From Haplosporangium gracile (taxonomy: Eukaryota > Mortierellomycota > Mortierellomycetes > Mortierellales > Mortierellaceae): 10,912 bases of DNA. This document shows positions 1 to 8,618 of the stretch, piece by piece. The position numbers were made by a program, and so were the translations under genes. The notes beneath the pieces were generated by a model. The model was given only the letters and a program-made list of their open reading frames with translations. It was not told the origin of the DNA and did no database searches. Positions within the stretch are counted from its first letter, which is position 1, and the number at the start of each line of letters is the position of its first letter. Location: NCBI GenBank assembly GCA_015499985.1, contig JAAAUF010001168.1:1-10912 (forward strand), in the 5' to 3' direction.

Positions 1-39
<39 letters not shown>

Positions 40-53
40 GCAGCAGCAGCAGC
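1..53 (+). repeat. AAC then AGC trinucleotide tract at the left edge
   Basis: An uninterrupted AAC microsatellite is followed by five AGC units. In the frame of the transporter it reads about 12 Asn and then 5 Ser, and continues into a Lys/Thr/Asp/Asn-rich stretch. The tract runs off the left edge, so its full length is unknown. Confidence 0.9.
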
Positions 54-2846
54 AAAACGGACAACGACAGCAACAAAACGGACAACGATAACAACGACAA
101 CAACGACAACAACAACAACGCACACGAGGACCAGAGCGGTCATTCCAGCGCGCTTCCCTCACCCCTGAATGTTTATTTGGGAGCAGCAACAATAAAAATA
201 ACAACAACAAGGACGGACAACGAGAGAGCCACGCAGACAAAGGACAGAAGTCTTGAGAGCCATGCTGTCCTGGAACCAGATGAGAAAGAAACAGAGAAAG
301 AGGTTAAACGGAGTTATGTTGAGAGGAATCGCGAGTCCAGGTCAGGAGGGAGCCAAGATGGATGCGATCGAGCGCGACATCATGGGGATGGAACTATCAA
401 CGACAATCATAATGGTGATTTCAATACCCCGGCAGTCTTGTTGGATGTCGCAGACGAGGGTGCCAGGAGGTTGGATGGAGTGAAGAAGGTAACTGGGGTG
501 GAGTTGCGACTGACAATCACTGCAGATAGCGATGAAGAAGAAGACAATGATGCAAGCAACGACACCAGGCTAACATTTCCAGCGAGGTCTTCTTTTCAAC
601 TTGCTCCTCCTCAGCCAGAGACAGACATGTCTCCCTTCTCTTCTCCCAATTCATTCAACTCCAGCAACAATTATCCTCTCCTTCATCTTATCTCTACCAG
701 CTCGCTTCCTCTCTCAAGTCCCTCTGATCCCTCCAACGACTCTTGTCACTCTTGTGCTTCCAGACCATCGTCACCTGCACGCACACTTGTATTTAGCAAC
801 AGCCCCCCTCCTCTTCCCATCATTTACGTCGACAAGAATCAATACCTCTGCCCGAACACTACATCATCATCATCATCATCACCATCACTATCGCTATCAC
901 CACCTTTTCCCTCACCCTCATCCTCTATTAATACCGCGTTCATTCGATTCACAAACACAACCGTTACTGCCCCTGGTGCCTTCTCTGCCTCTGCATCTGC
1001 CTCTACTGTTACATTTTCCTCCTTTGCTGACCAAGAGCGACCGCAAGAGCAAGAGGTGGAAAAAGTAGGAGGCCTCACTCAGTCGCACAAAATGGACAGA
1101 GGTTGGAAAGCCTGGTCAGTCGTGCTGGCCTCTGGTCTAATCCAGACTTTTGCCTTTGCACCGACAGAGTTCATCTTTGGCGTCTTTGTGCAGGAATACC
1201 TCCAGATGTTCCCCACTGCAAGTCCTTCGTCAATTGCCCTGATCGGCACCATAGGATCGTCAACCACTTACTTAGTCGGGTTCTTATCTGGGGCATCCTC
1301 AGATCGATGGGGATACAGAGTCACGTCTATGATAGGAACCTTGATCATGACAGCTGCACTCTGTCTAGCCTCCTTCTCTACAAAGGTATTTGGCACGGTT
1401 ATGTTCAGAACGGAGGGTCCAAGCACATGGTTGCATTTACTTTAAATTCTATCGACACAAATTCAAAGCACTAACGACATGTTTTTTTTTTGTGGTAGTT
1501 GTGGCACCTCTATCTGTCTCAAGGAATCCTCTTTGGAGTCGGTGCCTCTCTGGTCTACTTTTCAGCGATTGCGGCACCAACACACTGGTTCGAGAAGAAG
1601 CGTGGGCTGGCCATGGGAATCGCAGCTTCAGGTTCGGGACTAGGCGGATTCTTTCTAGCGCCTTTGACTCAGTTCTTAATCGACCGATTCGAGGTGCGGT
1701 GGACTCTACGAGCTCTGGGGGTGTACAGTCTCATCATCTGGTAGGCTAGAGTTACCGCACCTGAGCCATAACTTTGTTCTTTCTCATCGATGTTACTGCG
1801 AATGAAAGCAAAGGCAATTTCCCTATTAATAACTGGGTATTCTCTCGTGTGAATGTACAATAGTGGAGGCGCGAGTTTACTGCTGTTCGAGCGTGACAAA
1901 TCTGCTCGGGAACAACGACGGAGCGAGAAGAAGCAACACAAGAAAGAGACTGGACAGAAGTTCATCGTGCCTGTGTATACCAAAGGACTGCCTTTTGCAA
2001 CTCTGGTTGTTTTTCAATTTGTGCTATCGATGTCTTATCTCACCCCAATCTATTTCATGGAGCGTAGGTGTACTCTGCCTTTGACGCCCTAGAGAAATTA
2101 CTCTCTCATGCACTTAAAATGTTCCTTTACTAACAATAATCACAATGACAATTTTTTCACAACTAGTGTACAGCACGCATATCGGGATATCGAAGCAGAT
2201 GGGTGCAGTAATCAATGGCTGGTTCAACGGCGCATCGTTCGTGGCGAGGATTGTGGCAGGACTATTGGCGGATTTGGTGCCTGTCGATGTACTCCTTTTG
2301 GTCTGTACTTGGTCGAGCACGTTGGCGATCTTGATCCTATGGACATTTTCAAAGTCCTTTCCGACGTATCTCTTCTTTGCCATAATCTATGGTATCACTT
2401 TCTCGGGAATCACCACGGTAACCCCGGTCATTGTCGCGAATCAATACGGTTAGTTTATCCTTTTTCTCTATTACTTTTCCTGCCATGCACGCCCAACCGT
2501 ATCTCGTGTTCAAAAAATGAGCTCGGACCCCAAACAAAAAAATCTAACACCTCACTCTAAACTAATTGTGATTTTTGTGTAACCGTATGTAGGTCCACGA
2601 CAGGTTTCTGGAGTGTTGGGGATTGTGTATGGGTTCTCCTGCTTGGCGCTGGTTGCTGGATCGTTCATCAGTGGGCGCATCCTAGAGTTAACCAAGCTCC
2701 ACCTCGATTACCTGCCGGTGATCATGTATTCTGGCAGCATGTTTGCGGTCTCTGCTCTGTTTGCCACCACGTGGGTGGTACTCTTGCGAAGGCAGACGCG
2801 GCAAATACAGACGATATCTCTAGACAATAAGGCATTCGAGGGATAA
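1..2846 (+). CDS. MFS transporter, MCT/MCH-like, copy 1 (5'-partial, five exons)
   Basis: Exons are <3-1385, 1499-1740, 1864-2063, 2167-2448 and 2593-2846 (stop TAA 2844-2846). All introns are GT-AG (113, 123, 103 and 144 bases; phases 0, 2, 1, 1), with CTAAC branch-type sites in introns 1, 3 and 4. The joined frame gives 786 residues from the window edge. The last 423 form a 12-helix MFS core: the helix-1 entry DRGWKAW resembles the MCT [DE]GG-x-GW signature, the helix 2-3 loop has SSDRWGYR, and a charged central loop is rich in Lys, Arg and Glu. The helix-8 Arg important in mammalian MCT1 is kept (Arg636, codon at 2247), but the Asp four residues before it is Ser. Before the core lie at least 363 residues rich in Asn, Ser, Pro, Asp and Glu, with no stop back to position 3, so the start is probably outside the window. 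In-frame ATGs at 627 and 1092 are alternatives; 1092 has A at -3 and G at +4. It probably moves a small solute across a membrane; the substrate is unknown. Confidence 0.88.
862..890 (+). repeat. TCA microsatellite coding poly-Ser
   Basis: Six consecutive TCA codons, plus an imperfect extension, lie inside exon 1 of the first transporter. They encode a Ser run within a Ser/Pro-rich part of the N-terminal tail. Other frames read it as His or Asp runs, which explains spurious His-rich and acidic open frames here. Confidence 0.85.
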
Positions 2847-3515
2847 TAAAAAAAAATGCTTAAACTACCTTATCCAGAACATCCAGTGATCTACACACCC
2901 CGACCTAAAGCTCTCTATCCCTTTTTCCTCTTTTCCTTCCACACTTTCGCATCTATAATTGACATGTCCATCTTGCATATAACTTATGAATAATGAGACA
3001 AGAATGGCCCAAGTCCAAACGGCGAAATTATCGTTCGTTCGCGCGCGCGTGGCCCATTAAAAAAATAGAGTGCCCCTATCAACTCTTTTTTTCACATATG
3101 TAATACTATCAACTCCCTCTTCTCTCCCTATACTCAATTTCGTGGTTGCTCTTACATGTTGCCTTGAAAGACTATTGATCTAAGAAGAAAGGGATATAAA
3201 GTGCTCCTTTTCCAGGATGGTATTTGATTATGGTACGGTCACTGAGTAAGGGGGAGGAGATAATAATGGAGTAGGGAGAGTGGTGGATCACGGATGCAGG
3301 TCTACGATCTCTATTATGCCAATCTATGGTCCCACCACATACTTAAACATATATTTGAGTCGCGTTGCACACACGTTCCCCCTTATTGATTTTCCAAAAG
3401 GGAAAGCAAAGTTGTGGATAACCGGACAACTCAGATTTCCATATTCGTACAAAAAGTACATTACGTCGCAGTTGTAAAAAAAAAAAAAAATTAAGGACCA
3501 ATAACTACGACTGGC

Positions 3516-3537
3516 CTGGTCTGGTCTGGTCTGGTCT
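3516..3537. repeat. Four CTGGT pentanucleotide units
   Basis: Four perfect CTGGT copies plus a trailing CT follow one imperfect CTGGC unit. The array lies about 390 bases upstream of the copy 2 start codon. It may be a simple sequence repeat or a cluster of factor sites; the sequence alone does not decide. Confidence 0.85.
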
Positions 3538-3588
3538 AATCGTCTGTGTCTGTCATTCTGCGGACACAAAAAACACAACATCAGCTAA

Positions 3589-3608
3589 TGTACAGTACAG
3601 TACATGTA
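3589..3608. promoter_or_regulatory. GTAC-repeat site upstream of transporter copy 2
   Basis: Three GTAC-type cores occur at five-base spacing (GTACAGTACAGTAC), followed by the perfect palindrome TACATGTA. Regular spacing of self-complementary cores is typical of transcription-factor sites. No factor is identified, and chance is possible. Confidence 0.3.
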
Positions 3609-3740
3609 AAAGGGAGAAGAGAAAAATAAGCAAAAAGGGCAACAAGAGGGCGGATGACAAGAGAGTAAGCATGAGCGGATGTTGAATAGACTTATAGAGT
3701 TGGTCATTCTGTTCTGATCCTGACCAAACGAACGAACTCT

Positions 3741-3924
3741 CATAAAAAGACGACCAGCGAATCCAACCCGTTAACATCCTTTCTTTCTTGTTTCCATCAC
3801 CCACTGTTTGGTCCTTCAACAACAACACGCCTTCCAACTTGTCCTGACAGCCTCAACATTTATTGTGCATCTACATACTCCCTCTTTGAAATCTCTTTTC
3901 AGTTAATATTTTTTTTTTAATACT
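3741..3924 (+). promoter_or_regulatory. Probable core promoter and leader of transporter copy 2
   Basis: A weak TATA-like CATAAAAAG lies at 3741-3749, about 180 bases before the ATG. It is followed by pyrimidine-rich stretches and a CAACA-rich leader. The start context is good (A at -3, G at +4). A CTCTTTTCAG at 3893-3902 also looks like a splice acceptor, so the leader might contain an intron. Confidence 0.35.
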
Positions 3925-6679
3925 ATGGAGTTGAAGCAGCACAACATCAATATCAATACCATCCCTGCTGCTGCAGGGGAGCCAGAGACGACAATTACAT
4001 CCGCACTGCCACAACAAATACTCGTCATTTCAACAGAGCCGCTCCCAAGGACTGACACGAGCATCTTAGAAAAGACCCAACACGCTTCACCAACCTCAAT
4101 CACCTACAAATCCCTCAACAACAACGACAAAGATGACGACCATTGCTCCCCCTTCACAACAACAAACCCGGTCAAGGCACAGGAACCACCACTCAAACAA
4201 CACCAACATCAACAGGAAAGACAAAGCTGGATCGCTGCGTTCCTGAACTCGTTGAAAGAAGGCGGTACCAAGGGCTGGCTAGCTGTCCTGGGATCCTTCC
4301 TCATCCACTGTTTTGTCTTTGCGCCCACAGAGTTTATATTCGGCATTTTTGAACACCATTACCAGATCGTCTTCCCCGGAGCCTCGGCCTCATCGATTGC
4401 GTTTGTAGGCACCACGGGGAGTGGGATTACTTATCTGACAGGATTCTTGTCGGGTATTGTTGCGGATCGGTTTGGGTATCGGCCAACAGCGTTTGTTGGC
4501 ACGATCATCATGGCCGTCTCCTTGGTCCTCGCCTCCTTTTCCACAGCGGTAAAATTATTATGCTGATTCACTTTGTTATATTTGCTGTACTTCCTCCCCC
4601 CTATCCTCATGTTCTGTTGTTTGTTGTGTGTGTGTGCGGGGGAGGGGTTTGGTTGTTGTTGCGCATTTTGGTCGGGGGAATGATTATAGACTCGGGCAAT
4701 GACAAAGAGATCGTGCTTTACCCTCTCTCAAAAACACCACCACCGCGACAACCCCTCCTTTGAGGCGGGCGTAACGATAGGGGCTTGCATTTATCCAAAC
4801 GAAACCCCAAGGTCTGTGCAACCATGAAAAGAAACAACACTAACCACATGAAATGTGGATTTCCACGCTCTCTCCCTTCGTAATAGTTGTGGCATCTGTA
4901 CGCATGTCACGGAGTGCTGTTCGGATTCGGGGCATCGTTCGCATACACGCCTGCGATTGCGGTGCCGTCGCAGTATTTTAATCGGAATCGAGGTCTGGTG
5001 ATTGGACTAGCTGTCTCAGGCACAGGGATGGGAGGGTTTGTGCTTGCGCCCATGACTCAGGCACTCATTGACAAGCTTGGTGTGTTTTGGACACTTCGAG
5101 TGATTGCCCTTCTCACCTTTGTTATCTGGTAAGTAAGAAGTGGGTTACTTTTACTTTGTGCATTTTTCATTTTTTTTTTTTTTCGTGCAGGGTGTATCTC
5201 CCACATGTGTGTTTTGAAAAGTTGAGGCATTAGGGTTCATACTCTTTGATTTACCCGCACTCTTTTTATTTTCAACAGTGGTCTTGCAAGTTTGCTCATC
5301 AAGGAAAAAAAGGATGACCTTCTGCTCCAGCAACAACTGGCAGCCACCATCGCCCATCAGGAGGAGCAGACACTAGGTGGATCCTCGGCCGATTACGGCG
5401 AGACGATCGTCTGCGAAAAGGATCCCGAACAGCCCATCGAACACAAAGACCGGGACCAGGAACCATCTGCAAAGATGAAACCTTCATTCTTCCAGTCCCT
5501 TCACGTGCTCAAGGACCCTCAGTTCATGTCGCTCACCCTTGCCAATGTCACCGTCTCAATCGGGTACCTGGTTCCCTTGTACTACATGCAAAGTATGTTT
5601 ATTTTTCCCACCAGTGTCTTTTTATGTTGGGTTTCGAGGAAGGGGGACGAGTCGACAACACAAAATTACACAACGACAGCCATATGATAGTGAACAGACG
5701 AACGGAGGCTCAAATGGGACTGAGGGGAGAGGTAGAAGGAGTAGAAAGAAGGGTATCTATTAAGCTGTAGTCTCTGTGCATGTGGTATCACCTTGTTCAC
5801 CATAAGAGCCAGCCGGGCGTTTAATCTTATTTTTCTTTATTTTCTGAGTTCACTTTTTTTGTTACTAACTATCCAATGTCCACCTTTCCTCTTTCTCTTC
5901 ACTTTCATACATACCATTTATGTTGTAGCTTATGCCGTTTTTATCGGCCTAACGCCCGAACAAGGGGCCCTCATTCTAGGTCTGGCCAACGGATCAGGAT
6001 TTGCAGGAAGGGTGATGTTGGGCCTGATCGCTGACCGAGTCTCCAACACAAAGACGCTGCTCTTCTCAGCCTGGGCGACTGCCTTTTCGGTCTTGGTCCT
6101 CTGGTTCATTGCAAAGTCCTTTGGCACCCTCTTGCTTATGGGTATCACCTTCAATATCTTTGCAGGTACAAACATCTTTTTTGGGTATCTTGAATCAGAA
6201 ATATGATGTGGAAAAGACAGCTGAAGAAAGCATGTCATGAACGCTATTTTTTTTTGCTTCATTCTTGATTACTAGGATGCTATATCTCGTTGGTCCCAGT
6301 AGCAGTCGCCGAGTCATTTGGTATGTCGAGAAATTTCACGTAGTGTTTCTGGGTAGCAGCTGTAGTGTATGACCACCACTTACTTACCCCTTTTCTCCTC
6401 TTCTTTTCTCAACGTCATCGATCGAAAGGCACACAAACGATCGCGTCGATGATCGGACTAATGTACGCGGTCGGAGGAATCGCTATCTGGGTCGGATCCC
6501 CTCTTGCAGGTTTCATCCTGGACTCAACACTTCCCAACCTCTCGTACACGCCTGTCATCTGGACCGCAGGTGCTTCTGTGCTCCTTGCCGCGTTGTTTGT
6601 TACCTCCTGGGCAATTTTCCATTGGCGCGCCATCAGAACCCCCGTTGCTGGTCGTCTCCAAACCATCGATACCCTGTGA
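3925..6679 (+). CDS. MFS transporter, MCT/MCH-like, copy 2 (complete, six exons)
   Basis: Exons are 3925-4548, 4887-5128, 5279-5592, 5929-6165, 6276-6320 and 6429-6679, giving 570 residues and a TGA stop. All introns are GT-AG (338, 150, 336, 110 and 108 bases); CTAAC branch sites are clear in introns 1 and 3. A polar cytoplasmic tail of about 110 residues precedes 12 predicted helices. Helix 1 starts at EGGTKGW (112-118), related to the MCT signature. DRFGYR (181-186) is the MFS helix 2-3 loop motif, and Arg421 in helix 8 is kept with Gly in place of the MCT1 Asp. A hydrophilic central loop of about 65 residues (roughly 298-362) is longer than in copy 1. Four intron positions and phases match copy 1, and exon 2 is 242 bases in both. 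The 45-base exon 5 comes from an extra intron. A plasma-membrane or organelle solute carrier is likely; the substrate is not predictable. Confidence 0.92.
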
Positions 6680-6848
6680 AAAACTAGGACGAACCATATC
6701 ATGACTTATTGTATGTAGAGGAAGAAGGCGAGTTCTTCTGCTGTAGATATATCCTTGCCGAAAAGGAAAACCCCCAATCATAATAACATTCCGTAATCAT
6801 TCCTGAAGCCTGACCCTGTTTACGTTTTCGCTTGCTGTTGTTGGTGTT
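6680..6848. other. Convergent intergenic spacer
   Basis: Only 169 bases separate the stop of the second transporter from the stop of the PDRG1-like gene on the opposite strand. No AATAAA is seen in either direction. Both 3' untranslated regions must end here or overlap as antisense tails. Confidence 0.7.
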
Positions 6849-7723
6849 TTATTTGGACATGGCTTTAAGTTGGAAGGCTCTTGATTTTGAACCGTCGCCT
6901 CCTTCCAGTTGTTCGAGCTCGACCACCTTTTGCTTCATCGTTTCCCTGATATCCGAGATTTCCTCGTCCAATGTTGTCTGGTCTATTGACAATCAAAACG
7001 AAAACGAAAAGTAATACATGTGTTAATAAAGTTTGACGTTCGTTCTGTAAGAGCACTTGTAAGACTATCATACAATCATATCTCTGCTCCTTCTTTTTTT
7101 TACCTTTCTTGATCATCGTCTCGACGTTCTCCTTAGGCATCTTGATAAACATGTCTCCCAAGTTGACCCAGACTTTTTTCTCTAAGAAAGCGTTTCGTTG
7201 ACAAAAAAACGTGATGGACATTAGAGTCAAACTTTGCTTCGTTTCTTTCCTTATGCTCGATTTTATTTGTAGTGCGATATTCCAGCTTGACTTTTGTGTA
7301 TATACCTTGAGAAAGTTCTTTCTTTAATTTGGACAGTGCTTCCCGATTGCTGTTCCTCCTCCGGTCGTAGTCTACGATCTATTGTAGTGGGCAGTTGATA
7401 AATCTGTTTAGTGTTCATAGTTCCTGTTTGTTCAGTTCATTGTGTCCCCCTTTGGTTGTAGCTCAGTCATGAAAAAGGCGAGCTATACTATCGTATTCTC
7501 GTGTCTTTGCGTACCAGTTCCTTGTTGGTGAGGATGTCCTCTGCGATAAGCTCCCGCTTCTGTAGATCTTTTCCACAAAAAAAAAACAAGAGGAAAGCCA
7601 TTAATGTTAGTGATCCCATGCAAAGTTGAAAAGCGTTGTTCCATTTGACTTGTGTTTCTCTTGTTGTGCGTGCTGCTGAAGCCCATGCACCCATTGCATA
7701 CTTGAGATGAATTCCGTGTCCAT
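6849..7723 (-). CDS. PDRG1: PDRG1 homologue, prefoldin-like subunit (five exons)
   Basis: On the minus strand the exons are 7723-7702, 7567-7515, 7378-7306, 7181-7104 and 6982-6849, with GT-AG introns of 134, 136, 124 and 121 bases. They join to exactly 120 codons, giving a 119-residue protein. The start has A at -3 and G at +4. The product is mostly a charged helical coiled coil: AEDILTNKELIVDYD near the N-terminus, NREALSKLKKELS, then LGDMFIKMP and MIKKDQTTLDEEI before a second long helix. From memory, human PDRG1 (133 residues) has matching blocks in the same order, including GNMFIKMP and MIEKDQ. PDRG1 belongs to the beta-type prefoldin fold and, in animals, to the URI1/UXT prefoldin-like module attached to the R2TP co-chaperone, which helps assemble RNA polymerases and other complexes. 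That role is inferred here. No single open frame covers the gene, so it is easily missed. Confidence 0.87.
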
Positions 7724-7827
7724 TGTTTTATAGTTCTTGGTGATGTTTGAAGTGTAGTTGAACAAACCTACGTTGTTTGTAAGGCTTTCAGTGAAACAAG
7801 CGTGACTGTCTCCTGCCGAAGCAACGA
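7724..7827 (-). promoter_or_regulatory. Very short spacer upstream of the PDRG1-like gene
   Basis: Only 104 bases separate the stop codon of the upstream same-strand gene from the PDRG1-like ATG. They must hold the upstream gene's 3' end and the PDRG1 leader. A TATAAAA string (minus strand, 7732-7726) lies two bases before the ATG, too close to act as the TATA box for that start. The promoter probably overlaps the end of the upstream gene. Confidence 0.45.
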
Positions 7828-8419
7828 TCAAAGGCGTGTTGCAGTAACAGTCACGGTCGTCGTGCGGGTCACCGCAGGTAATGTCTCGGTCGTCGTTACC
7901 GTTCTCGTCGAATACGCCACCTCCCGGATCCGACCCGCCTCTCCAGTACCCGCATTACCCTGTCCATTATCCACCACCCCCTCCAATGCGTAATCTACCT
8001 CTGCTGTAATATCCACACCATTGTTGCACACACACAACACCCGGACGGAGCTCGAGCCGCTCACAAACGCGCACCGGTTGACCTCTCCTCCACGTCGGCT
8101 ATTGGTTCCCGAACTGGTACTGCCGCAGACGTTGGGACCGACGTTTCCGGCATCATGCGGATCTCCGCGTTGTAAACACCGTATGTGACAGAGGAACGAG
8201 AAGGATTTGCAGAATGCTGAAACGGCTGATCCTTGGACCTCTGCCGCGGAGAGATCTACAGAGTCGTTTTGAGAACGATCTGAAGCCAGTTGTACCATCC
8301 GATCCAGATTGGTGTACGCCAATGGCTGTTGCTGTTGTTGAGGCTGAGATTGAGATTCTGGTTGGTATTCTTGCTGCTGCGGTTCTGATTGGTAGCTGTC
8401 ATGTTCCTGATGCTGCTGC

Positions 8420-8453
<34 letters not shown>

Positions 8454-8613
8454 GAGCATACGTTGGATCTGTCAAGACTGCGGCCCATACGATGAGTAAC
8501 AATGAGCAGAAGACGACGCCAAAGCAACCAATGTTGTACAACCGTGATGCATAATGCACTAGCCCTCGTCCTCCTCTCCTTCCACCTGTCTGTCCTCCCT
8601 TGCCCCGCGCCAT
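7828..8613 (-). CDS. Secreted or membrane-anchored polyQ, cysteine-rich protein (uncharacterised)
   Basis: This is an intronless frame of 261 residues with G at -3 and +4 around its ATG. In order it shows a basic Gly/Arg-rich N-terminus (1-25), one hydrophobic segment (about 27-48) that could be an uncleaved anchor or a late-cleaved signal, 14 Gln (54-67), and a Gln/Pro/Ser/Glu-rich linker. A cysteine domain follows, spaced C-x6-C-x3-C-x16-C-x17-C-x12-C-x-C and ending in NNGVDITAEV. Last comes a Thr/Val/Arg-rich tail of alternating residues. The basic residues before the hydrophobic segment predict the C-terminal part outside the cytosol, where the cysteines could form disulfides. The layout resembles uncharacterised fungal surface or secreted proteins with a C-x-C-x-NGVD-like end, as far as I recall. 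No GPI signal is visible and no function is assigned. It lies upstream of the PDRG1-like gene on the same strand. Confidence 0.75.
8413..8454 (-). repeat. CAA/CAG tract coding polyglutamine
   Basis: On the minus strand, 11 CAA codons are followed by 3 CAG codons and then a CAT. They encode the 14-residue Gln run just after the hydrophobic segment of the cysteine-rich protein. The pure CAA block is likely to vary in length among strains. Confidence 0.9.
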
Positions 8614-8618
8614 GTCCT

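Larger units (their letters stand above)
2847..3924. other. Intergenic region between the two transporter genes
   Basis: This stretch holds the 3' flank of copy 1 and the upstream region of copy 2. An AATAAA overlaps the copy 1 stop codon (2845-2850), but it may be too close to serve as its poly(A) signal. Visible elements are a GCGCGCGCG alternation near 3041, an A run of about 15 at 3476-3490, a CCAAT at 3498-3502, a CTGGT tandem repeat, a GTAC-rich site and several CT-rich tracts. Short open frames on both strands lack splice signals, composition or family resemblance that would support a gene. Confidence 0.7.

Noticed and set aside
601..1078. A His/Leu/Pro-rich plus-strand frame (601-1068) and an acidic Asp-rich minus-strand frame (839-1078)
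   Set aside because: Both are off-frame readings of the TCA/CT-rich coding sequence of the transporter tail.
177..1445. A 422-codon open frame beginning at TTG 177 and ending at 1445
   Set aside because: The frame is correct for exon 1, but TTG is not a credible fungal start, the frame is open further upstream, and its last 20 codons read into intron 1.
3553..3837. A 94-codon minus-strand frame with a Leu/Phe-rich hydrophobic segment
   Set aside because: The segment is the reverse reading of an AG-rich tract in the copy 2 promoter. There is no family resemblance or supporting splice context.
5539..5763. A 74-codon plus-strand frame crossing the exon 3-intron 3 boundary of copy 2
   Set aside because: It is out of frame with the transporter and ends inside the intron; exons 3 and 4 align to copy 1 without it.
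6865..7230. A 121-codon minus-strand frame
   Set aside because: It reads exon 4 of the PDRG1-like gene in the right frame but runs through the two flanking introns and enters exon 5 out of frame. The spliced model replaces it.
7457..7500. tRNA-like string TAGCTCAGTC with a small AGCTC/GAGCT stem
   Set aside because: It resembles an A box, but no T-arm GGTTCRA or acceptor pairing follows, and it lies inside an intron of the PDRG1-like gene.
8399..8453. Possible CRISPR-like or tandem array
   Set aside because: The repeat is a pure trinucleotide tract without spacers and codes polyglutamine.
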